From: Burkholderiales bacterium Ga0074133
Lineage (GTDB): Bacteria; Pseudomonadota; Gammaproteobacteria; Burkholderiales; Burkholderiaceae_C
Reading direction: 5' to 3'
Length of the DNA: 62,976 nt
Assembly (NCBI GenBank): GCA_001464865.1
Contig: LNEG01000097.1
Location: 1-62,976, forward strand
Shown here piece after piece: positions 39,748 to 48,811 of this stretch (positions are counted from its first letter, which is position 1; every line of letters starts with the position of its first letter). The position numbers and the translations under genes are program-made. Below the pieces are notes generated by a model. The model had not been told where the DNA came from. It did no database searches and worked only from the letters and a program-made list of their open reading frames with translations.

Positions 39748-39767
39748 GATTGCAATCTATGTTGCAA
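39748..39767. promoter_or_regulatory. Possible operator upstream of dctP
   Basis: A perfect 10-bp palindrome GATTGCAATC, with TTGCAA repeated 12 bp further on, 22-41 bp before the dctP start in the divergent dctP/protease gap. Position suits a repressor or activator site; which protein binds is unknown. Confidence 0.3.
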
Positions 39768-39997
39768 ATTCATTGTCGGCATCGACCGCGCAAGCCCAAC
39801 AGGGTTTACACCATGCAGACAATGACGAAAGCGGCAACATTGCTCAAAAAAATTTCACGTGGATGGCAAGATGGCCTCGGTACGTTGCGCCGCGCAAGCG
39901 CGGCCAGCAGGCTGCGGGTGCGTTCAGCGACAATCTTTCCTGCACATCCCCCTGGCACTCCGGCCTTTTTTGCATTTCCGAGCGATCTCCAAAAACC

Positions 39998-41143
39998 ATG
40001 AAGCGCATGTGGCTCCTTTTCTCGCAGACCGTGACCGTGCTGGTGGCGGTCTATTTTGTCGTGGCGACCCTGCAACCCGGCTGGCTGGGCAAGGGCACCA
40101 CCCGCTCTGGCGCGGGGATTTCGCTGCTGGAGGCCCCCGCCACCCCGGCAGCCCAGCCGGTGGCAGGCAGCTTCAGCGTGGCGGCACGCAAGGCAGCCCC
40201 TGCGGTGGTGAGCATCAACACCAGCAAGGCCGTGCGCCACCCGCGCAGCAACGACCCGTGGTTCCAGTTCTTCTTTGGCGACCAGGGCAGCCAAGCGCAG
40301 GCGGGCCTGGGCAGCGGGGTCATCGTCAGTCCCGACGGCTACATCCTCACCAACAACCATGTGGTCGAAGGTGCCGATGAGATCGAGGTCACGCTCAACG
40401 ACAGCCGCCGCGCCCGCGCCAAGGTGATCGGGACCGACCCCGACACCGACCTGGCCATCCTGCGGATCGAGCTCGACAAGCTGCCGGTCATCGTGCTGGG
40501 CAACTCCGACGCGCTCGCGGTGGGCGATCAGGTGCTGGCCATCGGCAACCCGTTTGGCGTGGGCCAGACCGTGACCAGCGGCATCGTCAGCGCGCTGGGC
40601 CGTACGCAACTGGGCATCAACACGTTCGAGAACTTCATCCAGACGGACGCGGCCATCAACCCTGGCAATTCGGGCGGCGCGCTGGTGGACGTGAACGGCA
40701 ACCTGATGGGCATCAACACGGCCATCTATTCACGCTCGGGTGGCAGCATGGGCATCGGCTTTGCCATCCCTGTCTCCACCGCGCGCATGGTGCTCGACGG
40801 CATCGTGAAGGACGGCCAGGTCACCCGCGGCTGGATCGGCGTGGAACCCAACGAACTCTCGCCTGAGCTCGCCGAGACATTCGGCGTGAAGGCCACCGAG
40901 GGCGTGATCATCACCGGCGTGCTGCAGGACGGCCCCGCCGCGCAAGCTGGCATGCGGCCGGGCGACGTGATCGTGCGCGTGGAAGGCAAGAACGTGGCCA
41001 ATGTGTCGGAGCTGCTGACCGCCGTGGCAGCCCTCAAACCCGGCGAGGCATCGCCCTTTGTGGTGCAGCGCGGCGACAAGATGGTGGAACTGAACATCAG
41101 CCCCGGCGTACGCCCCCGGCCCCAGCGCAACGTGCGGCGCTAG
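39998..41143 (+). CDS. DegS/DegP-type periplasmic serine protease with one PDZ domain
   Basis: 381 residues: an N-terminal membrane anchor (MWLLFSQTVTVLVAVYFVVA), a trypsin-like domain with catalytic His in TNNHVVEGA, Asp in DPDTDLAILR and Ser in NPGNSGGALVD, then a single PDZ domain (PAAQAGMRPGDVIVRVEGK). One PDZ and an uncleaved anchor are DegS-like; DegP has two PDZ domains. Probably acts in envelope stress or protein quality control. Start at MKRMWLL; the frame is open upstream but unlike the family. Convergent with tatC. Confidence 0.92.
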   Translation: MKRMWLLFSQTVTVLVAVYFVVATLQPGWLGKGTTRSGAGISLLEAPATPAAQPVAGSFSVAARKAAPAVVSINTSKAVRHPRSNDPWFQFFFGDQGSQAQAGLGSGVIVSPDGYILTNNHVVEGADEIEVTLNDSRRARAKVIGTDPDTDLAILRIELDKLPVIVLGNSDALAVGDQVLAIGNPFGVGQTVTSGIVSALGRTQLGINTFENFIQTDAAINPGNSGGALVDVNGNLMGINTAIYSRSGGSMGIGFAIPVSTARMVLDGIVKDGQVTRGWIGVEPNELSPELAETFGVKATEGVIITGVLQDGPAAQAGMRPGDVIVRVEGKNVANVSELLTAVAALKPGEASPFVVQRGDKMVELNISPGVRPRPQRNVRR

Positions 41144-41275
41144 GAAACAGCGGGACAGGGGGTGACACTGACTGGCAAGCCACGCAGGGCGTGGTTTGCA
41201 TGAGGCGCCCATCGCAGGAAGGTGTCCGGGCAGCGCCTCGAACCTTGAGCGGCCGCCTCCGCGGCGCTGCTGCAT

Positions 41276-41317
41276 CGGGCCCAGACGCCCATGCCCGAAT
41301 GCTATTTAATCAATAGC
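41276..41317 (+). repeat. Bipartite hairpin repeat, copy f (protease-tatC gap)
   Basis: First stem TCGGGC / GCCCGA (41276-41281 / 41293-41298), 11-nt loop. Second stem GCTATT (41301-41306) / AATAGC (41312-41317), 5-nt spacer. It lies in the 422-bp convergent gap 41144-41565, in which I see no gene or other clear element. Confidence 0.75.
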
Positions 41318-41565
41318 AATGGAGGCAATCAGATCAAGCACCTGAGGCCAATAAGACCCAAAAATGGTCGAAAACGCCTGTATTGGGGACCTTGAGCGGC
41401 GCCAAGGCCAGCCCGCCGCAGGCTTGCAGCGAGCATGTGGGGTTTCAGATTGCAGGGCCAGCATACAGGGCACGGCCGACTTGCTGGCCGGCAGGCATCC
41501 TCGATGCACCCGTCAGCACGCCCCCCTGGCTCAGAGCAGGGCCAGCCCGGGCTGCACCCGACGGA

Positions 41566-42360
41566 TCAGGAATGCGTAGCGGTTTCCTGCGCGTCGTCCG
41601 GCGCCTTGGTGTGCTTGATGAAAAACTGGGCCGCCCAGATCCCCACCTGGTACAGGATGCACATCGGGATGGCCAGCGACAGCTGCGACACCACATCCGG
41701 CGGCGTGACGATGGCGGCGATCACAAACGCGATGACGATGAAGTAGCCGCGAAAATCCCGGAGCTTCTCGATCGACACCACGCCCATGCGCGCCAGCACC
41801 ACCACCGCAATCGGCACCTCGAACGACAGGCCAAACGCCAGGAACATCGACAGCACGAAGCTCAGGTACGCCTCGATGTCAGGCGCGGCGGTGATGCTCT
41901 TGGGCGCAAAGCTCTGGATGAAGGCAAACACCTGGCCAAACACCAGGTAGTAGCAAAAGGCCACGCCGATGAAAAACAGCAGGGTGCTGGAGATCACCAG
42001 GGGCAGCACCAGCTTCTTTTCGTGCGAATACAGGCCCGGCGCCACGAAGGCCCACACCTGCCACAGCACAAAAGGCAGCGCCAGCAAAAAGGCCGACATG
42101 AGCAGGATCTTGAGCGGCACCATGAACGGCGAGATCACCGACGTGGCGATCAGCGTGGCGCCCTTGGGCAGGTGCGCCACCAGCGGCGCCGCCAGAAAGT
42201 CGTACAGCGCGCCCGGCCCGGGGAAGAAGAACAGGATGGCGGCAGCCACCCCGATGGCGATGAACGCCTTGACCATGCGGTCGCGCAGCTCTACCAGGTG
42301 CTGCACAAACGGCTGCTCGGTACCGGCCAGCTCGTCTTCTTTGGATGGGGTGTCGGACAT
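41566..42360 (-). CDS. tatC: Twin-arginine translocase subunit TatC
   Basis: 264 residues, six transmembrane segments, with the signature start QPFVQHLVELRDRMVKAFIA (binds the RR signal) and SFEVPIAVVVLARMGVV, FRGYFIVIAFVIAAIVTPPD. Recognises twin-arginine precursors with TatB. Last gene of tatABC in a longer his-hinT-tat run. Two Tat-like substrates are encoded in the window (DctP and possibly the lytic transglycosylase), and the Rieske subunit belongs to a Tat-dependent family. Confidence 0.97.
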   Translation of the reverse strand: MSDTPSKEDELAGTEQPFVQHLVELRDRMVKAFIAIGVAAAILFFFPGPGALYDFLAAPLVAHLPKGATLIATSVISPFMVPLKILLMSAFLLALPFVLWQVWAFVAPGLYSHEKKLVLPLVISSTLLFFIGVAFCYYLVFGQVFAFIQSFAPKSITAAPDIEAYLSFVLSMFLAFGLSFEVPIAVVVLARMGVVSIEKLRDFRGYFIVIAFVIAAIVTPPDVVSQLSLAIPMCILYQVGIWAAQFFIKHTKAPDDAQETATHS

Positions 42361-42449
42361 GGAAAGGGTTGGTAGGCGTCAGGACCACCGCCCGCGCGGC
42401 ACACAGCGAATGCACGCTGTGGTGCCGGCGCTGCCCGGTGGAATGGTGA

Positions 42450-42911
42450 TCACTGGAATTTCTGCGGGCGAAAGCGTGCCACACGAGCGGCGCCGGACTG
42501 GGCCTTGGTGCGCACACCGCTGCGGGCCTTGTACCACTGCGGCGTGGTCCCGCGCTTGAGGCGCCAGTTCTTGCCCGGGTGCCGGTAAGCGGGCACCACC
42601 GATGGCGGCTCCTGCAACGGCGTGCTGGCCATGTCGGTGGCTTCAGCCCAGTCGCGCTCGAACTCGCTCGCACTCGTCTGCACCGATTGCTGCACGTCGC
42701 GCGCGGCGTTCTCCACCGTGTCCTTCATCTTCTTGAGCTCGTCGAGCTCCATGGACCGGTTGACCTCGGCCTTCACGTCGGACACGTAGCGCTGCGCCTT
42801 GCCCAGCAGCGTGCCGACCGTGCGGGCGACGCGCGGCAGCTTCTCGGGGCCTATGACGATCAGCGCCACAACGCCGATCAGCGCCATCTTGGACAGGCCG
42901 ATATCAATCAT
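42450..42911 (-). CDS. tatB: Twin-arginine translocase subunit TatB
   Basis: 153 residues: [21 protein letters not shown], then [13 protein letters not shown], the family pattern of a short N-terminal helix and amphipathic helix, followed by a long charged tail. Works with TatC in substrate recognition. The tail ends in a basic stretch ([11 protein letters not shown]). Confidence 0.95.
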   Translation of the reverse strand: MIDIGLSKMALIGVVALIVIGPEKLPRVARTVGTLLGKAQRYVSDVKAEVNRSMELDELKKMKDTVENAARDVQQSVQTSASEFERDWAEATDMASTPLQEPPSVVPAYRHPGKNWRLKRGTTPQWYKARSGVRTKAQSGAARVARFRPQKFQ

Positions 42912-42979
42912 GGATCAACCTGGCGCTGAGGGCCGGTGTGCGGTGGCAGCGTGTGCAGGCGGCGCGCAGCGGCAACCGG

Positions 42980-43222
42980 TCAGCTCTTCTGCTTGGCTTC
43001 GACATCGATGGTGGTCTTGTCGGCGGCCGTGCTGTTGGCAACTTGCGATGGTGCTGGGGTGGTGGCGGGCGGCGCGTCAGTCGTGCCGTCCTTCATGCCG
43101 TCCTTGAAGCCCTTGACGGCGCCACCGAGATCGGAGCCCATGTTCTTGAGCTTCTTGGTGCCGAAGACCATCACAACGATCAGCAGCACGATCAGCCAGT
43201 GCCAGATGGAAAAAGAGCCCAT
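42980..43222 (-). CDS. tatA: Twin-arginine translocase subunit TatA
   Basis: 80 residues: [20 protein letters not shown] then [20 protein letters not shown], typical TatA. Polymerises into the transport pore. Start at 43222 is favoured by GGAGAT ahead of it; eight codons upstream are open but not TatA-like. Confidence 0.95.
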   Translation of the reverse strand: MGSFSIWHWLIVLLIVVMVFGTKKLKNMGSDLGGAVKGFKDGMKDGTTDAPPATTPAPSQVANSTAADKTTIDVEAKQKS

Positions 43223-43327
43223 GGAATATCTCCTGATGAATTGCAATCATTTTAGACGGGGGCCGGGGCCGCATCGCGCAACGCGCCCCGCCCACGACCG
43301 GCAGCCATTGCCGTGTGTCAGCCTCGG

Positions 43328-43684
43328 TCAGCCTTTGAGCCAGGGCCGGGGTCCGCCCATCACGTGGATGTGCAGATGGTGGATTTCCTGCCCGCCTTCA
43401 AGCCCCGTGTTTACCACGACGCGAAAGCCACCCTCCGGGTATGGGTTGCAGCCCTGCTCCATGGCCAGCCGCGGAGCCAGCGCCATCATGCGCCCGAGCA
43501 CACCCGCATGCGCATCGGTGACCTGCGCCATCGAAGGGATATGCAGCTTGGGCACCATGAGGAAATGCACCGGCGCCCAGGGGTGGATGTCGTGGAAGGC
43601 AAAGATCTCTTCGTCTTCATAGACCTTCTTCGAAGGAATCTGGCCCGCGATGATCTTGCAGAAAAGGCAGTTCGGATCGTGCAT
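43328..43684 (-). CDS. hinT: HIT-family nucleoside phosphoramidase (HinT)
   Basis: 118 residues starting DPNCLFCKIIAGQIPSKKVY and ending with the histidine triad HHLHIHVMGG. Purine nucleoside phosphoramidase acting on aminoacyl- or lysyl-adenylates. Classic neighbour of hisE and tatABC in betaproteobacteria. Confidence 0.95.
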   Translation of the reverse strand: MHDPNCLFCKIIAGQIPSKKVYEDEEIFAFHDIHPWAPVHFLMVPKLHIPSMAQVTDAHAGVLGRMMALAPRLAMEQGCNPYPEGGFRVVVNTGLEGGQEIHHLHIHVMGGPRPWLKG

Positions 43685-43752
43685 GAAAGGATCAGGACAA
43701 GAGATGGAATAGGGGGTCGGGATGCCGCGCGCAGCGCAGCGCTTGCGCAGGG

Positions 43753-44820
43753 TCAGGCATTGTCGGCGATCCGGATGCTCGGGCGCACGCCCACATCCTT
43801 GCCGTGCGCGGCCAGCCAGGCCTGCCCGGTCTCGCGGCCCAGGGCGAACAGCCTGCGCACAAAGGCCAGGTCCGCGCGCAGCTTGCTGTCGGCACCAAAC
43901 GCGGCAAGCGCCGCACCGCCATCGATGCGGTGCATGCGCACGCTTTTGTAGCGGCGCTCGTCGAGCTTTCCCTCGGCCAGCAGGCGGCGCACGAACTCGA
44001 TGGCGCGCAGCTCGGCCAGCAGGCTGGCATTGAAGGTCACCTCGTTCATGCGTTCCATGATCTCGGGGCCGGAATCAGGCAGCGCGCGGTGTTCGATGGG
44101 ATTGATCTGCACGAGCAGGATGTCGGACGTGTCGGTCTGGTAGATCAGCGGGTGCAGGGCCGGGTTGCCGGAGTAGCCGCCATCCCAGTAGTGCTCGCCG
44201 TCAATCTCCACCGCCTTGAACAGCAGCGGCAGGCAGGCCGAGGCCATGACCGCATCGGCGCTCAGGCGCGGGCCCGAGAAGATTTCACCCCGCCCGGTGC
44301 GCACATTGGTGGCGCACACAAACACGCGCGGGCAGCCGCCCGCGGCGGGCAGACGGCGCGTGGCCGAGCACAGCAGGTCAAAGTCGACCTCGCGCTCGAG
44401 CAGGCGGCGCAGGGGGTTGATGTCGAGCGGATTGGTCTGGTAGGGAGACAGCCACTGGCGCATCATGCCCAGCATGGGGTTGGCGGCCGCCAGGGGCGCG
44501 CCCCACATGAGGCTACCCAGGGTGCCCACGCCTTCCCACAGGCGCGTAAGCGTTTCGCGGGCCAGCGCGCAGCCTGCCGCATGCGCTTCGCGCGGGTCGC
44601 TGTAGTGTTCGGCCGCCTTGGCAAACCCGTGGGCCAGGGCCACGGCGTTCATCGCACCGGCACTGGTGCCGCTCACGCCTTCAAACTGCCAGCTGCCGTC
44701 TTCCAGCAGGGCGTCCAGCACGCCCCAGGTCAGGGCCCCGTGAGAGCCACCGCCCTGCAGCGCAAGGTTCAGGCGTTGCAGCGGTACGGTGCCCGTTGCG
44801 GGGCCTGGCGCATCAGGCAT
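43753..44820 (-). CDS. Patatin-like phospholipase
   Basis: 355 residues with the patatin core: oxyanion-hole LALQGGGSHGALTWG, nucleophile elbow GTSAGAMNAVALAHG (Gly-x-Ser-x-Gly), and the dyad aspartate in YWDGGYSGNPAL. Serine-aspartate lipid acyl hydrolase. No signal peptide is evident, so it may act in the cytoplasm or on the inner membrane. It overlaps the DUF4870 gene by eight bases and is embedded in the his-hinT-tat transcript. Confidence 0.9.
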   Translation of the reverse strand: MPDAPGPATGTVPLQRLNLALQGGGSHGALTWGVLDALLEDGSWQFEGVSGTSAGAMNAVALAHGFAKAAEHYSDPREAHAAGCALARETLTRLWEGVGTLGSLMWGAPLAAANPMLGMMRQWLSPYQTNPLDINPLRRLLEREVDFDLLCSATRRLPAAGGCPRVFVCATNVRTGRGEIFSGPRLSADAVMASACLPLLFKAVEIDGEHYWDGGYSGNPALHPLIYQTDTSDILLVQINPIEHRALPDSGPEIMERMNEVTFNASLLAELRAIEFVRRLLAEGKLDERRYKSVRMHRIDGGAALAAFGADSKLRADLAFVRRLFALGRETGQAWLAAHGKDVGVRPSIRIADNA

Positions 44821-45199
44821 CCACGGCCCGGTTGCTGTTCATGGCGACCATGCCGCGCACGATGCGGTACAGGAACCACAGCGAGATCAGGCCCCAGGCA
44901 ATCCAGCCCGGCACAAAGAACAGCAGCCACAGTGGCGCAGTGACCACGTACAGCACGCCCGCCCAGATCACGGTGCGGATACGCCACGAAAAGTGGTTGG
45001 CCTGCCAGGTGCCTTCGGCGTCGCTTTTCTTGACCAGGTCGAGCACCAGGGCCACCACCAGCAGTACGGCGCCAGGCTGCGCACCAGGGATGACAGCGCC
45101 CAGCGCCACGATCAGGTGCAGCAGGTAGCTGATCCAGCCGACGGTCTTGAGACCCTCGGCCTTGCGGTTGCTGGTGTCCGTGTCAATGATGTCGTTCAT
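44813..45199 (-). CDS. DUF4870-like small membrane protein
   Basis: 128 residues with about three transmembrane segments ([56 protein letters not shown] and [14 protein letters not shown]). The pattern and length match the DUF4870/YlqF-like group often found beside hisE in Burkholderiales. Its ATG overlaps the hisE stop by four bases. Function unknown. Confidence 0.8.
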   Translation of the reverse strand: MNDIIDTDTSNRKAEGLKTVGWISYLLHLIVALGAVIPGAQPGAVLLVVALVLDLVKKSDAEGTWQANHFSWRIRTVIWAGVLYVVTAPLWLLFFVPGWIAWGLISLWFLYRIVRGMVAMNSNRAVDA

Positions 45200-45573
45200 G
45201 GGGCCTGGTCCTCCTTGGCGGCGCGCGCAACGGCCTTGCGCAGGGCTTTCTCCTCGATGCCGCTGGTGCCCTCGCGGCGCTCCAGCTCGGCCACCACATC
45301 GGCGGGCGACAGGCCGTAATGCGCCAGCGCCACCATGGAGTGGAACCACAGGTCGGCCACCTCGTAGACCAGCTTGGAGGCATCGGCCCCATGGTCCACG
45401 TCCTTGGCAGCCATCACCACCTCGGTGGCTTCCTCACCGATCTTCTTGAGGAAGGCATCCGGCCCCTTGTGCAGCAACCGCGAGACATAGCTCGCCTCCG
45501 GATCGCCCCCGTTGGCGGGCTTGCGGCTCTCGATGACGGCAGCGAGGCGGGCGAGGGAATCGTTGGAACTCAT
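45196..45573 (-). CDS. hisE: Phosphoribosyl-ATP pyrophosphatase
   Basis: Second step of histidine synthesis, releasing pyrophosphate from phosphoribosyl-ATP. 125 residues with [16 protein letters not shown] and the metal-binding [19 protein letters not shown], as in HisE. Separate from HisI, as in many betaproteobacteria (fused in E. coli). Confidence 0.95.
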   Translation of the reverse strand: MSSNDSLARLAAVIESRKPANGGDPEASYVSRLLHKGPDAFLKKIGEEATEVVMAAKDVDHGADASKLVYEVADLWFHSMVALAHYGLSPADVVAELERREGTSGIEEKALRKAVARAAKEDQAP

Positions 45574-45629
45574 GGGAAGCCTGGGTCGGTGGGAACGTGT
45601 GCGGGGCCGTGCGAGGGTTGACTACAGCC

Positions 45630-46019
45630 TTACTTGTAGATCGATTCCGGGTCTTTCAAGACCGGATCGACGCTGTGCCAGGCGCCATCCCTGAGCACGC
45701 TGAAGAAACAGCTGTGGCGCCCCGTGTGGCAGGCAATGCCCGGCTCGTGGCCAAGCTGGGTCACCTTGAGCAGCACCACGTCGTTGTCGCAGTCGAGGCG
45801 GATCTCGTGCACCGTCTGCACATGGCCCGATTCCTCGCCCTTGAACCAGAGCTTTTTGCGCGAGCGGCTGAAGTAGACCGCCCGGCCCAGCTCGGCCGTT
45901 TTCTCCAGGGCCTCACGGTTCATCCAGGCAAACATCAGCACGTCGCCCGTGCCCTGCTCCTGCGCAATCACGGGCACCAGGCCCTGCGCGTCCCATTTCA
46001 CTTCGTTAAGCCAGTTCAT
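45630..46019 (-). CDS. hisI: Phosphoribosyl-AMP cyclohydrolase
   Basis: Third step of histidine synthesis, opening the adenine ring. 129 residues with [33 protein letters not shown], zinc ligands DCDND and [10 protein letters not shown], as in HisI. Start at [10 protein letters not shown] (46019); an ATG three codons upstream is possible. Confidence 0.94.
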   Translation of the reverse strand: MNWLNEVKWDAQGLVPVIAQEQGTGDVLMFAWMNREALEKTAELGRAVYFSRSRKKLWFKGEESGHVQTVHEIRLDCDNDVVLLKVTQLGHEPGIACHTGRHSCFFSVLRDGAWHSVDPVLKDPESIYK

Positions 46020-46115
46020 GGGCGGCATTGTCGGTGATTTGCTGCAGCGCACACGCGGCGCGGGGTGCGCTGGCAGGGCCTGGAGGTGCCATGCGCACAA
46101 AAAACAAGCAAAATC

Positions 46116-46167
46116 GGCCTGTAGTCCTTGTTTTAATTGCCTGTATTGCTATTACTTTAATAGCAAT
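46116..46167 (+). repeat. Bipartite hairpin repeat, copy g (hisF-hisI gap)
   Basis: GGCCTGTAGTCCTTG...GCCTG followed by ATTGCTATT (46145-46153) / AATAGCAAT (46159-46167), a 9-bp perfect stem with a 5-nt spacer. The first stem is only GGC/GCC, as in copy d, with which it shares a longer left half. Confidence 0.7.
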
Positions 46168-46189
46168 CGGCCACCTGCAGCCCAAGCCC

Positions 46190-46990
46190 CTAGAGCCGCA
46201 CCGGAATGCCGCGTGCAGCCATGTGCTGCTTGGTCTGGGCCACAGTGAACTCGCCATAGTGAAAGATGCTGGCCGCCAGCACCGCGTCGGCACCGCCCAG
46301 CTGGATGCCGTCGGCCAGGTGGTCCAGCGTGCCCACGCCGCCCGATGCGATGACGGGCACGTTCACGGCGTCGGTCACCGCGCGGGTCAGTGCCAGGTCA
46401 AAGCCCGACTTGGTGCCGTCGCGGTCCATGCTGGTCAAGAGGATCTCGCCCGCGCCGCGGCGGGCCATTTCAGTGGCCCAGGCCACGGCGTCCAGGCCTG
46501 TGTTCTTGCGCCCGCCATGGCTGTACACATCCCAGCCCTCGCCCACGGGCTGGCCATCGGGCCCCGGGCGCAGGGCGTCCTCCGCACTGCGGCGCTTGGC
46601 GTCGATGGCGACCACGATGCACTGGGCACCATAGCGGTCGGACGCGGCGTTGATGACTTCCGGGTTGGCGATGGCCGCCGAGTTGAAGCTGGTCTTGTCG
46701 GCACCGGCGTTGAGCAGGCGGCGCACATCCTCGACCGTGCGCACACCGCCGCCCACCGTGAGGGGGATGAACACCTGGCTGGCCACCGCTTCAATGATGT
46801 GCAGGATCAGATCGCGGCCGTCGCTGGTGGCGGTGATGTCGAGGAACGTGAGCTCGTCGGCGCCCTGTGCGTTGTAGCGCGCCGCGATCTCCACGGGATC
46901 GCCGGCATCGCGCAACTCGACGAAATTGACGCCCTTGACCACGCGGCCTCCGGTGACGTCAAGGCAGGGGATGATGCGTTTGGCAAGCAT
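46190..46990 (-). CDS. hisF: Imidazole glycerol phosphate synthase, cyclase subunit
   Basis: Closes the imidazole ring, using ammonia from the HisH glutaminase. 266-residue TIM barrel: start [35 protein letters not shown], the phosphate-binding [11 protein letters not shown] and [14 protein letters not shown]. Normally hisH and hisA lie just upstream; here galE occupies that place and no other his gene is found before 62976. Confidence 0.96.
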   Translation of the reverse strand: MLAKRIIPCLDVTGGRVVKGVNFVELRDAGDPVEIAARYNAQGADELTFLDITATSDGRDLILHIIEAVASQVFIPLTVGGGVRTVEDVRRLLNAGADKTSFNSAAIANPEVINAASDRYGAQCIVVAIDAKRRSAEDALRPGPDGQPVGEGWDVYSHGGRKNTGLDAVAWATEMARRGAGEILLTSMDRDGTKSGFDLALTRAVTDAVNVPVIASGGVGTLDHLADGIQLGGADAVLAASIFHYGEFTVAQTKQHMAARGIPVRL

Positions 46991-47122
46991 GGACGTGAAG
47001 GTATCAATGAAGGTGCTGACGGAAATTGCCTGGGCCACGCAGGCGGCACGCAAGCATTCGGGGCCGGCCGCAAAGCCGCGCAAGCCCCGATTGTCCCACC
47101 GCCGGCAGGGCGTGCCCGCCAG

Positions 47123-48142
47123 TCAGTCCTGCAGCGCCGCGGCGGTTCCGCTCTGCCAGCGCCAGGCATCGTCGCACATGCGGTCGATGCCGTGGCGGGC
47201 CCGCCAGCCCAGCAGCTTTTCGGCCAGTGCCGGGTCGGCCCAGCACTGGGCCACGTCGCCAGGGCGGCGCGGCACGATGTCGTAGGGCACCGGGCGCCCG
47301 CTGGCGCGCTCGAATGCGCGCACCATCTCCAGCACCGACGCTGGTTTGCCGGTCCCCAGGTTCACGGTCAGCAGACCCGGGTGGTGGCGCAGGTACCGCA
47401 GGGCTGCCACATGCCCGTCTGCGAGGTCGCACACATGGATGTAGTCGCGCACACCTGTGCCGTCCGGGGTGGGGTAGTCGCCGCCGAACACGCTCAGCCG
47501 TTCGCGCAGGCCTGCAGCCACCTGGGCCACATAGGGCAGCAGATTGTTGGGCACATCGCGCGGGTCTTCGCCGATGAGCCCGCTTTCGTGCGCCCCGACA
47601 GGGTTGAAATAACGCAAGCGGGCAATGCGCCAGGCGCCGGGCTCAGCAGCGTCGATGTCGGCCAGTACCTGCTCCATCATCAGCTTGCTGGCCCCGTACG
47701 GGTTCTGGGTAGAGAGCGGGAAATCCTCGCGGATCGGAACCGACGCCGGCTCGCCATACACGGTGGCTGACGACGAGAACACCACCGTGCGCACATTGGA
47801 GCGCTGCATGGCATGCAAAAGGCTGACGGTGCCTGCCACGTTGTTGTCGTAATAGCGCAAGGGGTCGCGCACCGATTCACCCACCGACTTGAGCGCCGCG
47901 AAGTGAATCACGGCATCGACGGAATGCTCCTCCAGCACCCTGGACACCAGACCGGCATCGCGCACATCGCCTTCGACGAACGGGACCGTGAAACCCGTGA
48001 GCTGCGCCACCCTGTCGAGCACCGACCGCCTGCTGTTGCAAAAACTGTCGAGAACCACGAACGGCATCTGCGCCGCAGCAAGGGCCACGCAGGTGTGCGA
48101 ACCGATGAAGCCAGCGCCTCCTGTTACCAAAATCACATTCAA
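47123..48142 (-). CDS. galE: GalE-type UDP-hexose 4-epimerase (predicted UDP-GlcNAc/UDP-GalNAc)
   Basis: 339-residue SDR epimerase: NAD-binding VTGGAGFIGSHTCVALA, catalytic Ser in SSSATVYGEP and Tyr/Lys in NPYGASKLMMEQVL, GVRDYIHVCDLADGH, and VNLGTGKPASVLEMV. In the C-terminal substrate motif RRPGDVAQCWAD, position 300 is cysteine where E. coli GalE has Tyr299. A Cys there is known, in human GALE and in E. coli Y299C, to let N-acetylated sugars in. Divergent from pelA across a 669-bp gap and adjacent to hisF, it probably supplies UDP-GalNAc for Pel. Sequence alone does not exclude a role in galactose metabolism. Confidence 0.92.
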   Translation of the reverse strand: MNVILVTGGAGFIGSHTCVALAAAQMPFVVLDSFCNSRRSVLDRVAQLTGFTVPFVEGDVRDAGLVSRVLEEHSVDAVIHFAALKSVGESVRDPLRYYDNNVAGTVSLLHAMQRSNVRTVVFSSSATVYGEPASVPIREDFPLSTQNPYGASKLMMEQVLADIDAAEPGAWRIARLRYFNPVGAHESGLIGEDPRDVPNNLLPYVAQVAAGLRERLSVFGGDYPTPDGTGVRDYIHVCDLADGHVAALRYLRHHPGLLTVNLGTGKPASVLEMVRAFERASGRPVPYDIVPRRPGDVAQCWADPALAEKLLGWRARHGIDRMCDDAWRWQSGTAAALQD

Positions 48143-48811
48143 CCCCCTCTACAAAACACCACAACCTGCCGGAGACGCACGTCAGCGACTGCCCGGACAT
48201 GCAAAGTCACCACCAACACCCATGTCAAGTATGGGACCGCCGCCATTGGCAGCGCGCGCAACAGTGCAAACGAATGTCAGCGGGTAACCCGCCGGGAACC
48301 AAAGCGCAGATACTCCGCGGCTGGCTCCTGCCGGGCGAAGTATCGCCGCTTCCGGTGAGCTGTCTTCGCTGCCCGTGGTGGCGCTGCTCGTTACAGGAGA
48401 CATGGCACACGCGCCCAGGGCCCAAGCGCCCAAGCGCCCGCAGTCCATGGCCTCCGGGGCATCGGCAACGCTCAGGGCCAAAAAGGGAAAATGCACCAAA
48501 ACCTTGCAACCGATAGACGTATCCAATTGCTACAATGCGGCCTGACTCCGCCCTGGCGAGCCTGTCAGCGCCCGGTTGCACGGCAGTCATCCTGTGCTTT
48601 TTCATGCACCCTGGAGGCCTTCGGGCGAAGGTATAGGGCCCCATGGATACGAAATACCGCCCACGCACTGACCGTGGAAACAGCCTGCAAACCCCTATTT
48701 TTGTTCTCCCGATAGGATGACACAGTACCCCGGACTGACCTGTACAAAGGGCCACGGCGGAACTGCCAGGCCAGTCAGGAGCCCCTTGTTCGCATCCCTG
48801 CCCGCGTTTCC
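48143..48811 (+). other. galE-pelA intergenic region
   Basis: A 669-bp divergent gap without a convincing gene. A TACAAT (48531-48536) with a TTGCAA (48504-48509) too far upstream (21-bp spacer) is a weak promoter candidate and would leave a leader of about 270 nt. I looked for a c-di-GMP riboswitch and did not recognise one. The short open frames in it (<80 codons) look like nonsense. Confidence 0.35.

Noticed and set aside
39812..40001. Short plus-strand frame upstream of the DegS/DegP-type gene
   Set aside because: No conserved pattern, no ribosome binding site, and it ends inside the protease start; more likely leader sequence.
48143..48811. c-di-GMP riboswitch in front of pelA
   Set aside because: The leader was inspected for the GEMM core and none was recognised; control via PelD is enough to explain c-di-GMP dependence.
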